Below are positions 19,938-29,990 of a stretch of 64,000 nucleotides of DNA, in pieces. The translations under genes and the position numbers were made by a program. The notes below the pieces were generated by a model. That model made no database searches, was not told the DNA's origin, and saw only the letters and a program-made list of their open reading frames with translations. Position 1 is the stretch's first letter, and every line of letters starts with the position of its first letter. The DNA is from Pseudomonas tremae (lineage in GTDB: Bacteria > Pseudomonadota > Gammaproteobacteria > Pseudomonadales > Pseudomonadaceae): NCBI RefSeq assembly GCF_001401155.1, contig NZ_LJRO01000384.1, forward strand, positions 124,001 through 188,000, written 5' to 3'.

Positions 19938-21110
19938 ATGAATACAGCCGTGAATGCGAACGTCGTACATGAATCCGAAGCACAGCGCCAACACGCCCGG
20001 ATCAAGATTCCTGCCAAGCTGCGCCTGCTGAATGATCAGCCGAACGCGCCGCTGGTGCGCATCGAAGACCTGTCAGCCGGTGGCCTGAGCTTCGTTGCTC
20101 CAGCAGGGCAGAAATTCACTGAAGGTCAAATTGTAAAAGGACGCCTGCAGTTCATCATCGACAACCTTGGCCTGGCCATGGACGTCGATCTACAGGTTCG
20201 CTCCATAGACAACGCCAGCAATCGTATCGGTTGCCAGTTCCAGAACCTGGAGCCTCAGGACATCGCTACCCTGCGTCACCTGATCACTTCGCACCTCTCA
20301 GGCGAAGTTGTTACCCTGGGCGAAGTACTCGCTACGCTGCAGCGCGACAACTTCACCAAGGCGCGCAAGGTCAAGGGCAAGGACGGCGGCATGTCGACAA
20401 TGGGACGTCTGCGCGCAGTCACCTTCAGCCTTGGCGTGTTCATTGTCGGTCTGGCTGCTTTCGGCTTTATCTTCAAAACCGTCTACGGCCTGTATTTCGT
20501 CAGCCACGCTTCGGCCGGTCTGGTGTCGATTCCAAGCATGGATGTAACCATGCCACGTGAAGGCACCGTGCAGAGCCTGGTCGGTCCGAATGGCGAAGCC
20601 ACCAAAGGCGCGCCACTCGCAACCTTCAACACCAGCATGCTGGAAATGCTCAAGGGCAGCCTGACCGGTGAAGACCTGCAGCCAGCCAAGATCGAAGAGC
20701 TTTACGGCAAGCAAATGAGCGGCACCCTCACCAGCCCATGTGATTGCGTTGTCGGTCGCCAGCTGGTTGCCGATGGTCAGTTCGCTTCCAAGGGTCAGGT
20801 CATCTTCCAACTGGTCCCACGCAACGCACCGGCCACAGTGGAAGCACGCTTTACCTATCGTCAGTTCAACGACGTCAAGCCAGGCACCCGTGTGAGCTTC
20901 CAGATCGCGGGCGAAGACAAGCTTCGTACCGGCAAGATCATCAGCAGCACCAACCTGAGCGATGCCGACCTGTCTACCGACATTCGTGTGCAGATCCAGC
21001 CTGACGAAACCCTGAGCAGCGCGCTGGCCGGTCGTCCTGTAGAAGTTGTCAGCGATCGCGGCCCATCCGTGAACTGGCTGCTCGACAAAGCCATGGCTGC
21101 GGGTCTGTAA
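19938..21110 (+). CDS. alg44: Alginate co-polymerase / c-di-GMP receptor Alg44
   Basis: A 390-residue inner-membrane protein that activates Alg8 when c-di-GMP binds. The N-terminal PilZ domain shows both ligand motifs, RQHAR near residue 17 and DLSAGG near residue 44. A single membrane segment (FSLGVFIVGLAAFGFIF) lies near residue 160, followed by a periplasmic HlyD-like domain (TLTSPCDCVVGRQLVADGQF). Shine-Dalgarno is AGGAAAAA. It sits 40 bases after alg8 and directly before algK, as in other pseudomonads. Confidence 0.96.
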   Translation: MNTAVNANVVHESEAQRQHARIKIPAKLRLLNDQPNAPLVRIEDLSAGGLSFVAPAGQKFTEGQIVKGRLQFIIDNLGLAMDVDLQVRSIDNASNRIGCQFQNLEPQDIATLRHLITSHLSGEVVTLGEVLATLQRDNFTKARKVKGKDGGMSTMGRLRAVTFSLGVFIVGLAAFGFIFKTVYGLYFVSHASAGLVSIPSMDVTMPREGTVQSLVGPNGEATKGAPLATFNTSMLEMLKGSLTGEDLQPAKIEELYGKQMSGTLTSPCDCVVGRQLVADGQFASKGQVIFQLVPRNAPATVEARFTYRQFNDVKPGTRVSFQIAGEDKLRTGKIISSTNLSDADLSTDIRVQIQPDETLSSALAGRPVEVVSDRGPSVNWLLDKAMAAGL

Positions 21111-21112
21111 CC

Positions 21113-22525
21113 ATGAACAGCCCACTACGACGCCTGTCGACCCCCACGCTATTGAGCCTCGCCGTCGCGCTCGGCCTGAGCGGCTGTGCCGGCCTGCCTG
21201 ATCAACGCCTTGCCAATGAAGCCCTGAAAAACGGTGACACTGCGCTGGCGGAGCAGAACTATCGGCAGCTGGCGGACCTGGGCTACAGCGATGCACAGGT
21301 CGGTCTGGCCGACATTCAGGTGAACACTCGCGACCCGGCCCTGCTCAAGCAGGCCGAGGCCACTTACCGCGCTGCGGCAGAGACTTCGCCTCGTGCGCAG
21401 TCGCGCCTTGGCCGATTGCTGGCGGCCAAGCCCGATGCGACTGAAGCTGAACACCGCGAAGCCGAAGGCCTGCTGAAAAAAGCATTCGCCAATGGTGAGT
21501 CCGGCACCCTGATCCCGTTGGCCATGCTGTACCTGCAATACCCGCACACGTTCCCGGAAGTGAATGCGCAGCAGAAAATCAGCGAGTGGCGCGCGGCAGG
21601 TTACCCGGAGGCCGGTCTGGCTCAGGTACTGCTGTACCGCACTCAAGGCACCTATGCGCAGCATCTGGATGAAGTCGAGAGCATCTGCAAGCAGGCGCTG
21701 TCGGCGACTGACATTTGTTACGTCGAGCTGGCCACGGTCTATCAGACGCGCGGCCAGGCCGAACAGCAGGCTGCACTGATCGAAAAACTCAAGAGCGAAC
21801 ATGCGGCAGGCCGCGTCAACGCTCAACGAGTGGACAGTGTCGCGCGCGTACTGGGCGACTCCACCATCGGTACACCGGACGAGAAAACCGCCCAGCAATT
21901 GCTGGAAGGCATCGCGCCGGGCTACCCGATTTCCTGGGTGACGCTGGCCAAACTGCTTTACGACTTCCCCGAACTGGGCGACGTCAACAAGATGATGGAA
22001 TACCTGAACAACGGCCGTGCCGCAGATCAGCCCCGCGCCGAACTGCTGCTGGGTCGCCTGTATTACGAAGGCAAATGGGTCACACCTGACGCATTCAAGG
22101 CCGAAGAACACCTCAAGAAAGCCACAGCGACTGAGATCTCCGCCCATTACTACCTGGGTCAGATCTATCGCCGCGGTTACCTGGGCCAGGTCTATCCACA
22201 AAAAGCTGTGGACGAACTGCTGACCGCCGCACGCGGTGGCCAGAACAGCGCTGACTTCGCCCTTGCGCAGCTGTTCTCGCAGGGTAAAGGCACCAAACCT
22301 GACCCCGTCAATGCCTGGGTATTCGCCCAGATGGCACTGGCCAGCCAGACCCCGCAAGCCACCGAGCTTGCCGAAGCCCTCAACACCCAACTGCCGCCTG
22401 AAAAGCTTGCCACCGCCAAAGATCTGTTGGCGCGCGAGCAAAAAGTCCGGGGCGCTACCGCCACTCAGAACGCGATGGCAGCGCAAGCCCTGCAAGAAGA
22501 AAAAGACGGTGAGGAAGCATTATGA
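21113..22525 (+). CDS. algK: Alginate export scaffold lipoprotein AlgK
   Basis: A 470-residue outer-membrane lipoprotein. The lipobox is LGLSGC near residues 20-25. The rest is a TPR/Sel1-like solenoid, with repeats such as [21 protein letters not shown] and [15 protein letters not shown]. It helps place AlgE and organises the periplasmic complex with AlgX and Alg44. It starts 2 bases after alg44 and overlaps algE by 4 bases (ATGA). Confidence 0.95.
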   Translation: MNSPLRRLSTPTLLSLAVALGLSGCAGLPDQRLANEALKNGDTALAEQNYRQLADLGYSDAQVGLADIQVNTRDPALLKQAEATYRAAAETSPRAQSRLGRLLAAKPDATEAEHREAEGLLKKAFANGESGTLIPLAMLYLQYPHTFPEVNAQQKISEWRAAGYPEAGLAQVLLYRTQGTYAQHLDEVESICKQALSATDICYVELATVYQTRGQAEQQAALIEKLKSEHAAGRVNAQRVDSVARVLGDSTIGTPDEKTAQQLLEGIAPGYPISWVTLAKLLYDFPELGDVNKMMEYLNNGRAADQPRAELLLGRLYYEGKWVTPDAFKAEEHLKKATATEISAHYYLGQIYRRGYLGQVYPQKAVDELLTAARGGQNSADFALAQLFSQGKGTKPDPVNAWVFAQMALASQTPQATELAEALNTQLPPEKLATAKDLLAREQKVRGATATQNAMAAQALQEEKDGEEAL

Positions 22526-24003
22526 AGTTGAATCCCCTGATGGCCGCCGGCATGGGCCTTGGCTTCACCCTGTTGTGGGCCTGCCCGACGCTGGCAGCGC
22601 TGACCGAACAACAGAATTTCGGTATCGAAATCAAGGCCACGGCACAGGCCGAGGATGATCGCGATCTGGGCACCCGTTCGGGCGGCGACGTCAACGGTGT
22701 GGGTCTGGACCTGCGTCCCTGGGTATATGGCGAACGCGGCGACTGGAGCGGTTATGCCATGGGCCAAGTGGTGACTGCTACCGACATCATTCAGACCGAC
22801 CCGCTGGAGCAGAGCAACGCCGACGGTAGCGGTACGCAAACCTCGCGCGGCACTGCCAGCGAGCGTGAGACCGACAAGACCTACGCCGCACTGCGTGAAT
22901 TCTGGATTGGCTACAGCGGCTTCACGCCCTACCCTGGCGAGATCCTGAAAGTCGGTCGCCAGCGTCTGCGCAATGATGACGGCCAGTGGCACGACACCAA
23001 CATCGAAGCCATCAACTGGTCGTTCGACACCACGCTGCTGCGCGCTGAACTGGGTGCCGCCCAGCGTTTCAGCGAATACCGCACCGACCTGACCGAGCTG
23101 GCGCCTGACGATGAAGACCGCAAGCACCTGTTCGGCTCGGTGAGCTACCAGTGGACACCTGGCCATTGGGCCGGTATCCGCGCGCACCACAGCGCTGACG
23201 ACGGCAAGCTCAAGTCGCAAGGCCAGGTGCTCGACGACCTGGACAAGACCTCGAATGGCGATCTGACCTGGGTCGGCCTGCAAGCCGACAGCGATGCCTA
23301 CAACTATCGCAACAACACCCATCAGCTCAACTATTGGGGCAGCCTGACCTGGCTGGACGGCACGCGCGACGAAATCGGCGTGACTTCCGCAGCCAACGAC
23401 CAGTTCATCGCGGGCCAGAAGAACAGCCGCGACATGAACGGCTGGGCCACTGACCTGGGCCTGCGCCTGCGTCTTGACCCGCAGTGGCAAGTCGGCGCGG
23501 CCTATTCGCGCGCCAGCAGGGATTACGTCCAGAACGGTCTGGAAAGTAACCGCTCCAACTGGACCGGCACACGCTCGCGCATCCATCGCTTCGGTGAAGC
23601 CTTCCAAGGCGAAATGGCCAACGTGGAAACCGGTTCGCTGTTCGCTTCCTGGCAGATGAACGAGGAATACGACGCGTCGCTGATCTACCACAAGTTCCGT
23701 CGTGTGGACGGCAACACCGGTATCGGCGGTTCGGGCATCAACGCGGTAAACGACAATCAGGACGGCACGTTCAGTTCGCTGCCACTGGAAGACGGAAGCA
23801 AGGACCTGGGTCAGGAGATGGACCTGGTTGTGACCAAGTACTTCAAGCAAGGTCTGTTGCCAGCGTCGCTCAGCCAGTCGTTCGATGAACCTTCGGCCCT
23901 GGTGCGTTTGCGCGCAGGTGTCTTCAAGCCCGGCGACGCCTATCAGAACAACGTGGACAGCTACATGCACCGCGCTGTCGTCGACGTCATCTGGCGCTTC
24001 TGA
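22522..24003 (+). CDS. algE: Alginate outer-membrane export porin AlgE
   Basis: A 493-residue protein with a signal peptide ([26 protein letters not shown]) and alternating beta-strand pattern ending in DVIWRF, with the terminal Phe typical of outer-membrane barrels. AlgE forms the 18-stranded alginate channel. The start overlaps the algK stop. It is followed immediately by algG. Confidence 0.95.
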   Translation: MKLNPLMAAGMGLGFTLLWACPTLAALTEQQNFGIEIKATAQAEDDRDLGTRSGGDVNGVGLDLRPWVYGERGDWSGYAMGQVVTATDIIQTDPLEQSNADGSGTQTSRGTASERETDKTYAALREFWIGYSGFTPYPGEILKVGRQRLRNDDGQWHDTNIEAINWSFDTTLLRAELGAAQRFSEYRTDLTELAPDDEDRKHLFGSVSYQWTPGHWAGIRAHHSADDGKLKSQGQVLDDLDKTSNGDLTWVGLQADSDAYNYRNNTHQLNYWGSLTWLDGTRDEIGVTSAANDQFIAGQKNSRDMNGWATDLGLRLRLDPQWQVGAAYSRASRDYVQNGLESNRSNWTGTRSRIHRFGEAFQGEMANVETGSLFASWQMNEEYDASLIYHKFRRVDGNTGIGGSGINAVNDNQDGTFSSLPLEDGSKDLGQEMDLVVTKYFKQGLLPASLSQSFDEPSALVRLRAGVFKPGDAYQNNVDSYMHRAVVDVIWRF

Positions 24004-24029
24004 TGCGAACCGCCAAAGGAGTGCCAGAG

Positions 24030-25637
24030 ATGAACAGTCAAGCTAGCAACGGGCGCAGCCGCAACTGGTCACACGCCCTGCTCGAAAGCGCAGTGCTGAC
24101 CAGCGCCCTGCTGATGGTCAGCAGTCTGGCGCTGGCCAATGCGCCTGTCGTACCCGAGACCCCGAAGCTGGTCAAAGGGCTGCAACAGGCCAAGACCTAC
24201 ACCATCACCAGCCCGCCCACCGCGCCTCTGGAAATGGCCAAACCGGTGCTGCCGGACCTCAGCGGCTACACCGCCGAGGCGGCACTGAAGAAGATCGTGC
24301 GCAACAAGCCGGGCAAGGTCACTGTCTCGCGGATGATGGAAGAAACCGGCCTGAAGGAATTCATCGGCGGTGACAACAAGATGACTGAATGGGTGGCCCG
24401 CCAGAAGGGTATCCCGCAGGCCATCATGATTTCCGACGGCTACGTGAGCCTGCAGGACTTGGCGAAAAAGGTCCCGAAACAGTTCCTCAACGAAGTGTCG
24501 CCGGGTGTCTACGTGGCGCGCCTGCCGATTCTCGTCAAAGAGACCGGGATTTTCGAGATCGACAGCAAGACCAAGGAATTGCGTCTGTCTCAGGAAAAGG
24601 GTTCGTTCATTGTCAGCGAAGGCAAGATGCTGATCACCCACACGCAGGTCAACGCCTGGAGTGAAACCCGCAACGGCCTGGCGACCTATCGCAAGCCCGA
24701 CGAGTTTCGCCCGTTCCTGTTGACTTGGGGCGGCTCGGAAACCTGGATCGCCAACACCAAAATGGCGAGCATGGGTTACAACCAGAGCAAGTCGTACGGC
24801 ATTAGTATTTCCCAGTACACGCCTAACACTGCGAAGGTGCTCAAGCGTCCCGAGCCAACTGGCTGGATCGTCGACTCCGAGTTCTCGGACATGTGGTACG
24901 GCTTCTACTGCTACGAAACCCGCGACTTCGTGGTCAAGGGCAATACCTACCGCGACAACATCGTGTACGGCATTGACCCGCATGACCGTTCACACGGTCT
25001 GATCATCGCCGAGAACGACGTTTACGGGACCAAGAAGAAGCACGGGATCATTATTTCCCGGGAAGTGGACAACAGCTTCATCTTCCGCAACAAGAGCCAC
25101 GGCAACAAATTGTCCGGCGTGGTTCTGGACCGTAACAGCGTCGGCAACATCGTCGCCTACAACGAGATCTATCAGAACCACACTGATGGCATCACCCTGT
25201 ACGAAAGCGGCAACAACCTGTTGTGGGGCAACCGCGTCATCGCCAACCGCCGCCACGGCATTCGCGTGCGCAACAGTGTGAACATCAAGTTGTACGAAAA
25301 CGTTGCCACCGGCAACGGCCTGATGGGCGTGTATGGCCACATCAAGGACCTGAGCGACACCGACCGCGACATCGAGCTCGACCCGTTCGACGCCCAGGTG
25401 TCGCTGATCATGGTGGGCGGCGAACTGGCCGGTAACGGCTCTGGCCCGCTGTCCATCGACTCGCCACTGAGCGTCGAGCTGTATCGCGTCTCGATGCTGA
25501 TGCCGACCAAAGAAGTGGGCATCAGCCTCAACGGCATCCTCGGTGATCGCCAGGACGAAATCCTCGACCTGCTGGTACGCCAGAAGAAAGCCGTATTGAT
25601 CGACCCCGTCGAAAGCCAGACCGAGCTGCGGGAATGA
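24030..25637 (+). CDS. algG: Periplasmic mannuronan C5-epimerase AlgG
   Basis: A 535-residue enzyme that converts mannuronate to guluronate in the growing polymer. After an export signal, the C-terminal half is a right-handed beta-helix with CASH repeats. The catalytic motif DPHDRSH falls at residues 316-322, so its His is at about 318, within one residue of the reported catalytic His319. I prefer the ATG at 24030, which has an AAAGGAG Shine-Dalgarno, over an in-frame ATG at 24003 that overlaps the algE stop. Confidence 0.95.
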   Translation: MNSQASNGRSRNWSHALLESAVLTSALLMVSSLALANAPVVPETPKLVKGLQQAKTYTITSPPTAPLEMAKPVLPDLSGYTAEAALKKIVRNKPGKVTVSRMMEETGLKEFIGGDNKMTEWVARQKGIPQAIMISDGYVSLQDLAKKVPKQFLNEVSPGVYVARLPILVKETGIFEIDSKTKELRLSQEKGSFIVSEGKMLITHTQVNAWSETRNGLATYRKPDEFRPFLLTWGGSETWIANTKMASMGYNQSKSYGISISQYTPNTAKVLKRPEPTGWIVDSEFSDMWYGFYCYETRDFVVKGNTYRDNIVYGIDPHDRSHGLIIAENDVYGTKKKHGIIISREVDNSFIFRNKSHGNKLSGVVLDRNSVGNIVAYNEIYQNHTDGITLYESGNNLLWGNRVIANRRHGIRVRNSVNIKLYENVATGNGLMGVYGHIKDLSDTDRDIELDPFDAQVSLIMVGGELAGNGSGPLSIDSPLSVELYRVSMLMPTKEVGISLNGILGDRQDEILDLLVRQKKAVLIDPVESQTELRE

Positions 25638-25651
25638 GGAAGGGTATTGTT

Positions 25652-27091
25652 ATGCACGCACATCTGATCAAGCTGTTGAGCCTGTCCAGCCTCACCGCCG
25701 CGCTGATGGCCGCCGCCGGTGTCGCTCGCGCGGACGACTCGCAAGCGCCGACCTTCAAGGCCGAGCCATGCTGCAGCCTGTGCCCGGCCGCGCACGACGC
25801 AAAAAACTACGTCTCGCGCTATCAGCAGAACTTCACCACGCTGATCCAGGCGCAAGGTGACTGGCTGTTTCGTACCCAAGAAGACCTGCGTACAGAATTC
25901 GACACGTCGCCTTCCGGCTACCGTCGCATGAAAGAACTGCACGATGCGTTCAAGAGCAAAGGTGTTGAACTGGTTGTGGTCTATCAGCCGACTCGCGGTC
26001 TGGTAGATCGCAACAAGCTGTTCCCGGCAGACCGCGACAAGTTCGACTACGACAAGGCACTGAGAAACTATCAGGCCATGCTCGGTCGGTTCAGCAAAAT
26101 GGGCTATTGGGTGCCTGACCTGGCGCCGTTGACAAACGAACAACAGGCGCACGACTTCTATTTCCGCGGTGACCAGCACTGGACGCCGTATGGCGCTCAA
26201 CGCACCGCGAAAATCGTCGCCGAGACGGTCAAGAAAATCCCTGCGTATTCCGACATTCCGAAACGCGAATTCGAAAGCCACATCTCTGGCCGCATGGGCA
26301 AGAACGGCACGCTGCACAACATGGCCGGCCAACTGTGCGGGACCAGTTACGCCGTGCAGTACATGGACCAGTTCAGCACCGAACCCAAAGGCGAGGCGGC
26401 TGACGGTGACCTGTTCGGCGATTCCGGCAACCCGGAAATCACTCTGGTCGGCACCAGCCACAGTGGCAAGAACTACAACTTCGGCGGCTTCCTGCAGGAA
26501 GACCTAAGCGCCGACGTACTGAACGTGGCCTTCCCCGGCGGCGGTCTGGAAGGTTCGATGCTGCAGTACCTGGGCAGTGAAGACTTCCAGAAGCGTCCAC
26601 CGAAGATCCTCATCTGGGAGTTTTCGCCGCTGTACCGCCTGGACCAGGAAACCATCTACCGCCAGATGATGTCTCTGCTGGACAACGGTTGCGAAGGCAA
26701 ACCTGCAGTGATGAGCGCCAGCACCACCCTCAAGCCGGGCACCAACGAAGTACTGGTCAACGGCAAGAACGGTATCAAGAACATCCGCAACGGCAGCAAC
26801 CAGATCGATATCAAGTTCGATGACACCTCGGTCAAAACCCTTCAAGCCAGACTCTGGTACATGAACGGCCGCCACGAGGACCTGAAAATCGAAAAACCGG
26901 AAACGTCTGATACAGACGGACGCTTCGCCTTCGAACTACGCGAAGACGAGGACTGGGCCGACCAGCAATTGCTGGCACTGGAAATCCAGGGACCGGAAGC
27001 AGGCGCAGCACCACAGAAAGTCGAAGCCAAAGTATGCAAACGCAACGTGTTCCCGAGCGATGCGAAACACAACGCTCAAGCTGGACTATGA
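25652..27091 (+). CDS. algX: Alginate O-acetyltransferase AlgX
   Basis: A 479-residue periplasmic protein that transfers acetyl groups to the polymer. A signal peptide is followed by an SGNH-like hydrolase domain and a C-terminal carbohydrate-binding module from about residue 350. With the start at 25652 the catalytic residues fall at D174 and H176 (GDQHWTP) and S269 (GTSHSGKN), identical to P. aeruginosa numbering. That is why I chose this ATG over the one at 25634. Gene order between algG and algL is standard. Confidence 0.96.
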   Translation: MHAHLIKLLSLSSLTAALMAAAGVARADDSQAPTFKAEPCCSLCPAAHDAKNYVSRYQQNFTTLIQAQGDWLFRTQEDLRTEFDTSPSGYRRMKELHDAFKSKGVELVVVYQPTRGLVDRNKLFPADRDKFDYDKALRNYQAMLGRFSKMGYWVPDLAPLTNEQQAHDFYFRGDQHWTPYGAQRTAKIVAETVKKIPAYSDIPKREFESHISGRMGKNGTLHNMAGQLCGTSYAVQYMDQFSTEPKGEAADGDLFGDSGNPEITLVGTSHSGKNYNFGGFLQEDLSADVLNVAFPGGGLEGSMLQYLGSEDFQKRPPKILIWEFSPLYRLDQETIYRQMMSLLDNGCEGKPAVMSASTTLKPGTNEVLVNGKNGIKNIRNGSNQIDIKFDDTSVKTLQARLWYMNGRHEDLKIEKPETSDTDGRFAFELREDEDWADQQLLALEIQGPEAGAAPQKVEAKVCKRNVFPSDAKHNAQAGL

Positions 27092-27099
27092 GGTGAATT

Positions 27100-28236
27100 A
27101 TGCAGACTCCTAAACTGATCCGCCCTACCCTGCTGTCGCTGGCAATCCTGTCATCGATGGCCTGGGCGACGGGCGCGTCCGCCGCGCTGGTTCCACCCAA
27201 GGGCTACGACGCCCCGATCGAAAAAATGAAGACTGGCGATCACAACTTCAGTTGTGCCGCCGTTCCCAAGCCGTACACCGACAAACTGGTTTTCCGCAGC
27301 AAGTACGAAGGTTCTGACAAGGCGCGTGCAACTCTCAATGCGGTGTCGGAAGAAGCCTTTCGCGACGCAACCAAGGACATCACCGACCTTGAGCGTGGCG
27401 TCAGCAAAGTCGTGATGCAGTACATGCGCGACGGCCGTCCTGAGCAGCTCGATTGCGCGCTGAACATGATGACCACGTGGGCCAAAGCCGATGCGCTGGA
27501 GTCCCGCGAGTTCAACCATACCGGCAAGTCGATGCGCAAATGGGCACTGGGCAGCATGTCCTCGGCTTATCTGCGCCTGAAGTTCTCCGATTCGCACCCG
27601 CTGGCCAATCGTCAGCAGGAAGCAAAGATCATTGAAAGCTGGTTCAGCAAGCTGGCCGATCAAGTGGTCAGCGACTGGAGCAACCTGCCGATGGAAAAAA
27701 TTAACAATCACTCGTACTGGGCCGCTTGGTCGGTGATGGCAACAGCCGTCGCGACCAACCGCCAGGACCTGTTCGACTGGGCAGTCAAAGAGTTCAAGGT
27801 TGCCGCCAATCAAGTCGACAAGGACGGCTTCCTGCCCAACGAGATGAAGCGCCGCCAACGCGCATTGTCGTATCACAACTATGCCCTGCCACCGCTGGCG
27901 ATGATTGCCAGTTTCGCTCAGGCCAACGGCGTAGACCTGCGTCCGGAAAACAACGGTGCCTTGAAGCGTCTGGGCGACCGGGTGCTGGCTGGCGTCAAGG
28001 ATCCTTCGATTTTCGCTGACCACAACGGCGAGAAACAGGACATGACGGACCTCAAGAAAGACCCGAAATTCGCCTGGCTCGAACCGTACTGCTCGCTCTA
28101 CAACTGCAGCCCGGATGTGCTGGAAGAGAAACACGAAAAGCAGCCCTTCAAGACTTTCCGCTTGGGCGGCGACCTGACCAAGGTCTACGACCCTTCGCAT
28201 GAAAAAGGCGACAAGGGCGACAACATCGGTGAGTGA
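27100..28236 (+). CDS. algL: Periplasmic alginate lyase AlgL
   Basis: A 378-residue PL5 family beta-eliminating lyase that clears alginate stranded in the periplasm. The signal peptide ends near ASAA. Catalytic segments are NNHSYW near residues 202-207 and [15 protein letters not shown] near residue 250, carrying the Arg and Tyr. A GAGGTG Shine-Dalgarno precedes the ATG. It is followed by a 187-base gap with strong secondary structure before algI. Confidence 0.95.
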   Translation: MQTPKLIRPTLLSLAILSSMAWATGASAALVPPKGYDAPIEKMKTGDHNFSCAAVPKPYTDKLVFRSKYEGSDKARATLNAVSEEAFRDATKDITDLERGVSKVVMQYMRDGRPEQLDCALNMMTTWAKADALESREFNHTGKSMRKWALGSMSSAYLRLKFSDSHPLANRQQEAKIIESWFSKLADQVVSDWSNLPMEKINNHSYWAAWSVMATAVATNRQDLFDWAVKEFKVAANQVDKDGFLPNEMKRRQRALSYHNYALPPLAMIASFAQANGVDLRPENNGALKRLGDRVLAGVKDPSIFADHNGEKQDMTDLKKDPKFAWLEPYCSLYNCSPDVLEEKHEKQPFKTFRLGGDLTKVYDPSHEKGDKGDNIGE

Positions 28237-28258
28237 TGCGCCGTTGATTGCAGGTGCG

Positions 28259-28336
28259 GGCCTGTCGGCGAAGACGTAGCACCAGACGACGCCTGAACGA
28301 GATCAGGTCTCGTTCGGGCAGCTTCGCCGACAAGCC
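28259..28336. repeat. Nested REP-like stem-loop between algL and algI
   Basis: Outer arms of 15 bases (GGCCTGTCGGCGAAG at 28259-28273 and CTTCGCCGACAAGCC at 28322-28336) pair at 14 positions. Inside lies a 12-bp stem (GCCTGAACGAGA / TCTCGTTCGGGC, 28291-28319) with a 5-nt loop and one wobble pair. The layout of two nested palindromes recalls REPIN-type elements. Confidence 0.75.
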
Positions 28337-28356
28337 GTGAAGTGACGTAATTTACC

Positions 28357-28380
28357 CCCCTTTTTTACGGGGGGTTTGGG
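28357..28380 (+). terminator. Possible attenuator, C6/G6 hairpin before algI
   Basis: Around these bases a run of six C and a TTTTTTAC loop are followed by six G, a TTT triplet and another run of G. The stem is strong but only three T follow, so it is a weak or partial terminator. It lies about 45 bases before the algI ATG. Confidence 0.45.
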
Positions 28381-28423
28381 GGGGCTTTGAGCCCTTGAAT
28401 GTTGGACCAACGGAGAGATAAGG

Positions 28424-29980
28424 ATGGTTTTCTCATCCAACGTGTTCCTGTTCCTGTTCTTGCCGATCTTTCTCGGCTTGTACTACCTGAGCGGGCAACG
28501 CTATCGCAACCTGCTGCTGCTGATTGCCAGCTATGTCTTCTACGCCTGGTGGCGTGTGGACTTTCTGGCGCTTTTCGTCGGCGTGACGGTCTGGAACTAC
28601 TGGATCGGCCTGAAGGTGGGCGCAGCAGGTGTGCGGACCAAACCGGCGCAGCGCTGGCTGCTGCTCGGCGTCATAGTGGACCTGTGCATTCTGGGCTACT
28701 TCAAATACGCCAATTTCGGCGTGGACAGCATCAACGCGGCCATGACCTCAATGGGTCTGGAACCGTTCATCCTGACCCACGTGCTGTTGCCGATCGGTAT
28801 CTCGTTCTATGTCTTCGAGTCCATCAGCTACATCATCGACGTTTATCGCGGCGACACGCCGGCGACACGCAACCTGATCGACTTTGCTGCGTTCGTTGCA
28901 ATCTTCCCGCACTTGATTGCCGGGCCGGTACTGCGCTTCCGCGATCTGGCCGACCAGTTCAACAACCGTACCCACACGCTGGACAAGTTCTCCGAAGGCG
29001 CCACGCGATTCATGCAGGGTTTCATCAAGAAAGTGTTCATTGCCGACACCCTGGCCGTGGTCGCCGACCACTGCTTCGCCCTGCAGAACCCGACCACTGG
29101 CGATGCCTGGCTCGGTGCTCTGGCTTACACCGCACAGCTGTATTTCGACTTCTCCGGTTATAGCGACATGGCTATCGGTCTGGGCCTGATGATGGGTTTT
29201 CGCTTCATGGAAAACTTCAAACAGCCTTACATCAGCCAGTCGATCACCGAGTTCTGGCGGCGCTGGCACATCAGCCTGTCGACCTGGCTGCGTGACTACC
29301 TGTACATCACCCTGGGTGGCAACCGCGGCGGCAAGGTCGCGACCTATCGCAACCTGTTCCTGACCATGCTGCTGGGCGGTCTGTGGCACGGTGCCAACGT
29401 CACCTACATCATCTGGGGTGCCTGGCACGGCATGTGGCTGGCGATCGAAAAAGCGGTAGGCATCAACACCAAGCCTTACAGCTTCAATGTCATTCGCTGG
29501 GCACTGACCTTCCTGCTGGTGATCGTGGGCTGGGTCATCTTCCGCGCAGAAAACCTGCACGTTGCCGGCCGTATGTACGGCGCCATGTTCAGCTTCGGCG
29601 AATGGCAGCTGTCCGAACTCAACCGCGCCAGCCTGACCGGGCTGCAAGTAGCAACTCTGGTAGTGGCCTACCTCACTCTGGCGTTCTTCGGTCTGCGTGA
29701 CTTCTACCAGAACCGTGAAGCCGAAAGCGGCAAGAGCAGCAAGGCCGACGGCCCTGCGACGGCGCAACCGGGCACCATCAAGGCGGTTCCTGGTGATGCT
29801 CCCGGCAGTCTGCACATGCCTGGTTACACCGTGGGCAGCGAAGCCCAGGTGCAACCGGCTTACTGGGAAGCCGACTGGCCACGTTACGCCATGCGCGCGC
29901 TGATTCTGCTGTTGTTCGTGGCTTCGATTCTCAAACTCTCGGCGCAAAGCTTCTCGCCGTTCCTTTACTTCCAGTTCTGA
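28424..29980 (+). CDS. algI: Alginate O-acetylation membrane acyltransferase AlgI
   Basis: A 518-residue multi-spanning MBOAT protein thought to move acetyl groups across the inner membrane for AlgJ/AlgX. The invariant MBOAT histidine is at residue 322 in GLWHGANVTYIIWGAWHG, matching P. aeruginosa. The SYWRRWHIS-like region reads EFWRRWHISLSTWLRDYLYI. The Shine-Dalgarno GGAGAG precedes the ATG. First gene of the acetylation subset algI-J-F. Confidence 0.96.
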   Translation: MVFSSNVFLFLFLPIFLGLYYLSGQRYRNLLLLIASYVFYAWWRVDFLALFVGVTVWNYWIGLKVGAAGVRTKPAQRWLLLGVIVDLCILGYFKYANFGVDSINAAMTSMGLEPFILTHVLLPIGISFYVFESISYIIDVYRGDTPATRNLIDFAAFVAIFPHLIAGPVLRFRDLADQFNNRTHTLDKFSEGATRFMQGFIKKVFIADTLAVVADHCFALQNPTTGDAWLGALAYTAQLYFDFSGYSDMAIGLGLMMGFRFMENFKQPYISQSITEFWRRWHISLSTWLRDYLYITLGGNRGGKVATYRNLFLTMLLGGLWHGANVTYIIWGAWHGMWLAIEKAVGINTKPYSFNVIRWALTFLLVIVGWVIFRAENLHVAGRMYGAMFSFGEWQLSELNRASLTGLQVATLVVAYLTLAFFGLRDFYQNREAESGKSSKADGPATAQPGTIKAVPGDAPGSLHMPGYTVGSEAQVQPAYWEADWPRYAMRALILLLFVASILKLSAQSFSPFLYFQF

Positions 29981-29990
29981 GGAGCCTGAC

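Noticed and set aside
24003-24029. Earlier ATG for algG overlapping the algE stop
   Set aside because: The ATG at 24030 has a proper AAAGGAG Shine-Dalgarno and a sensible signal-peptide start.
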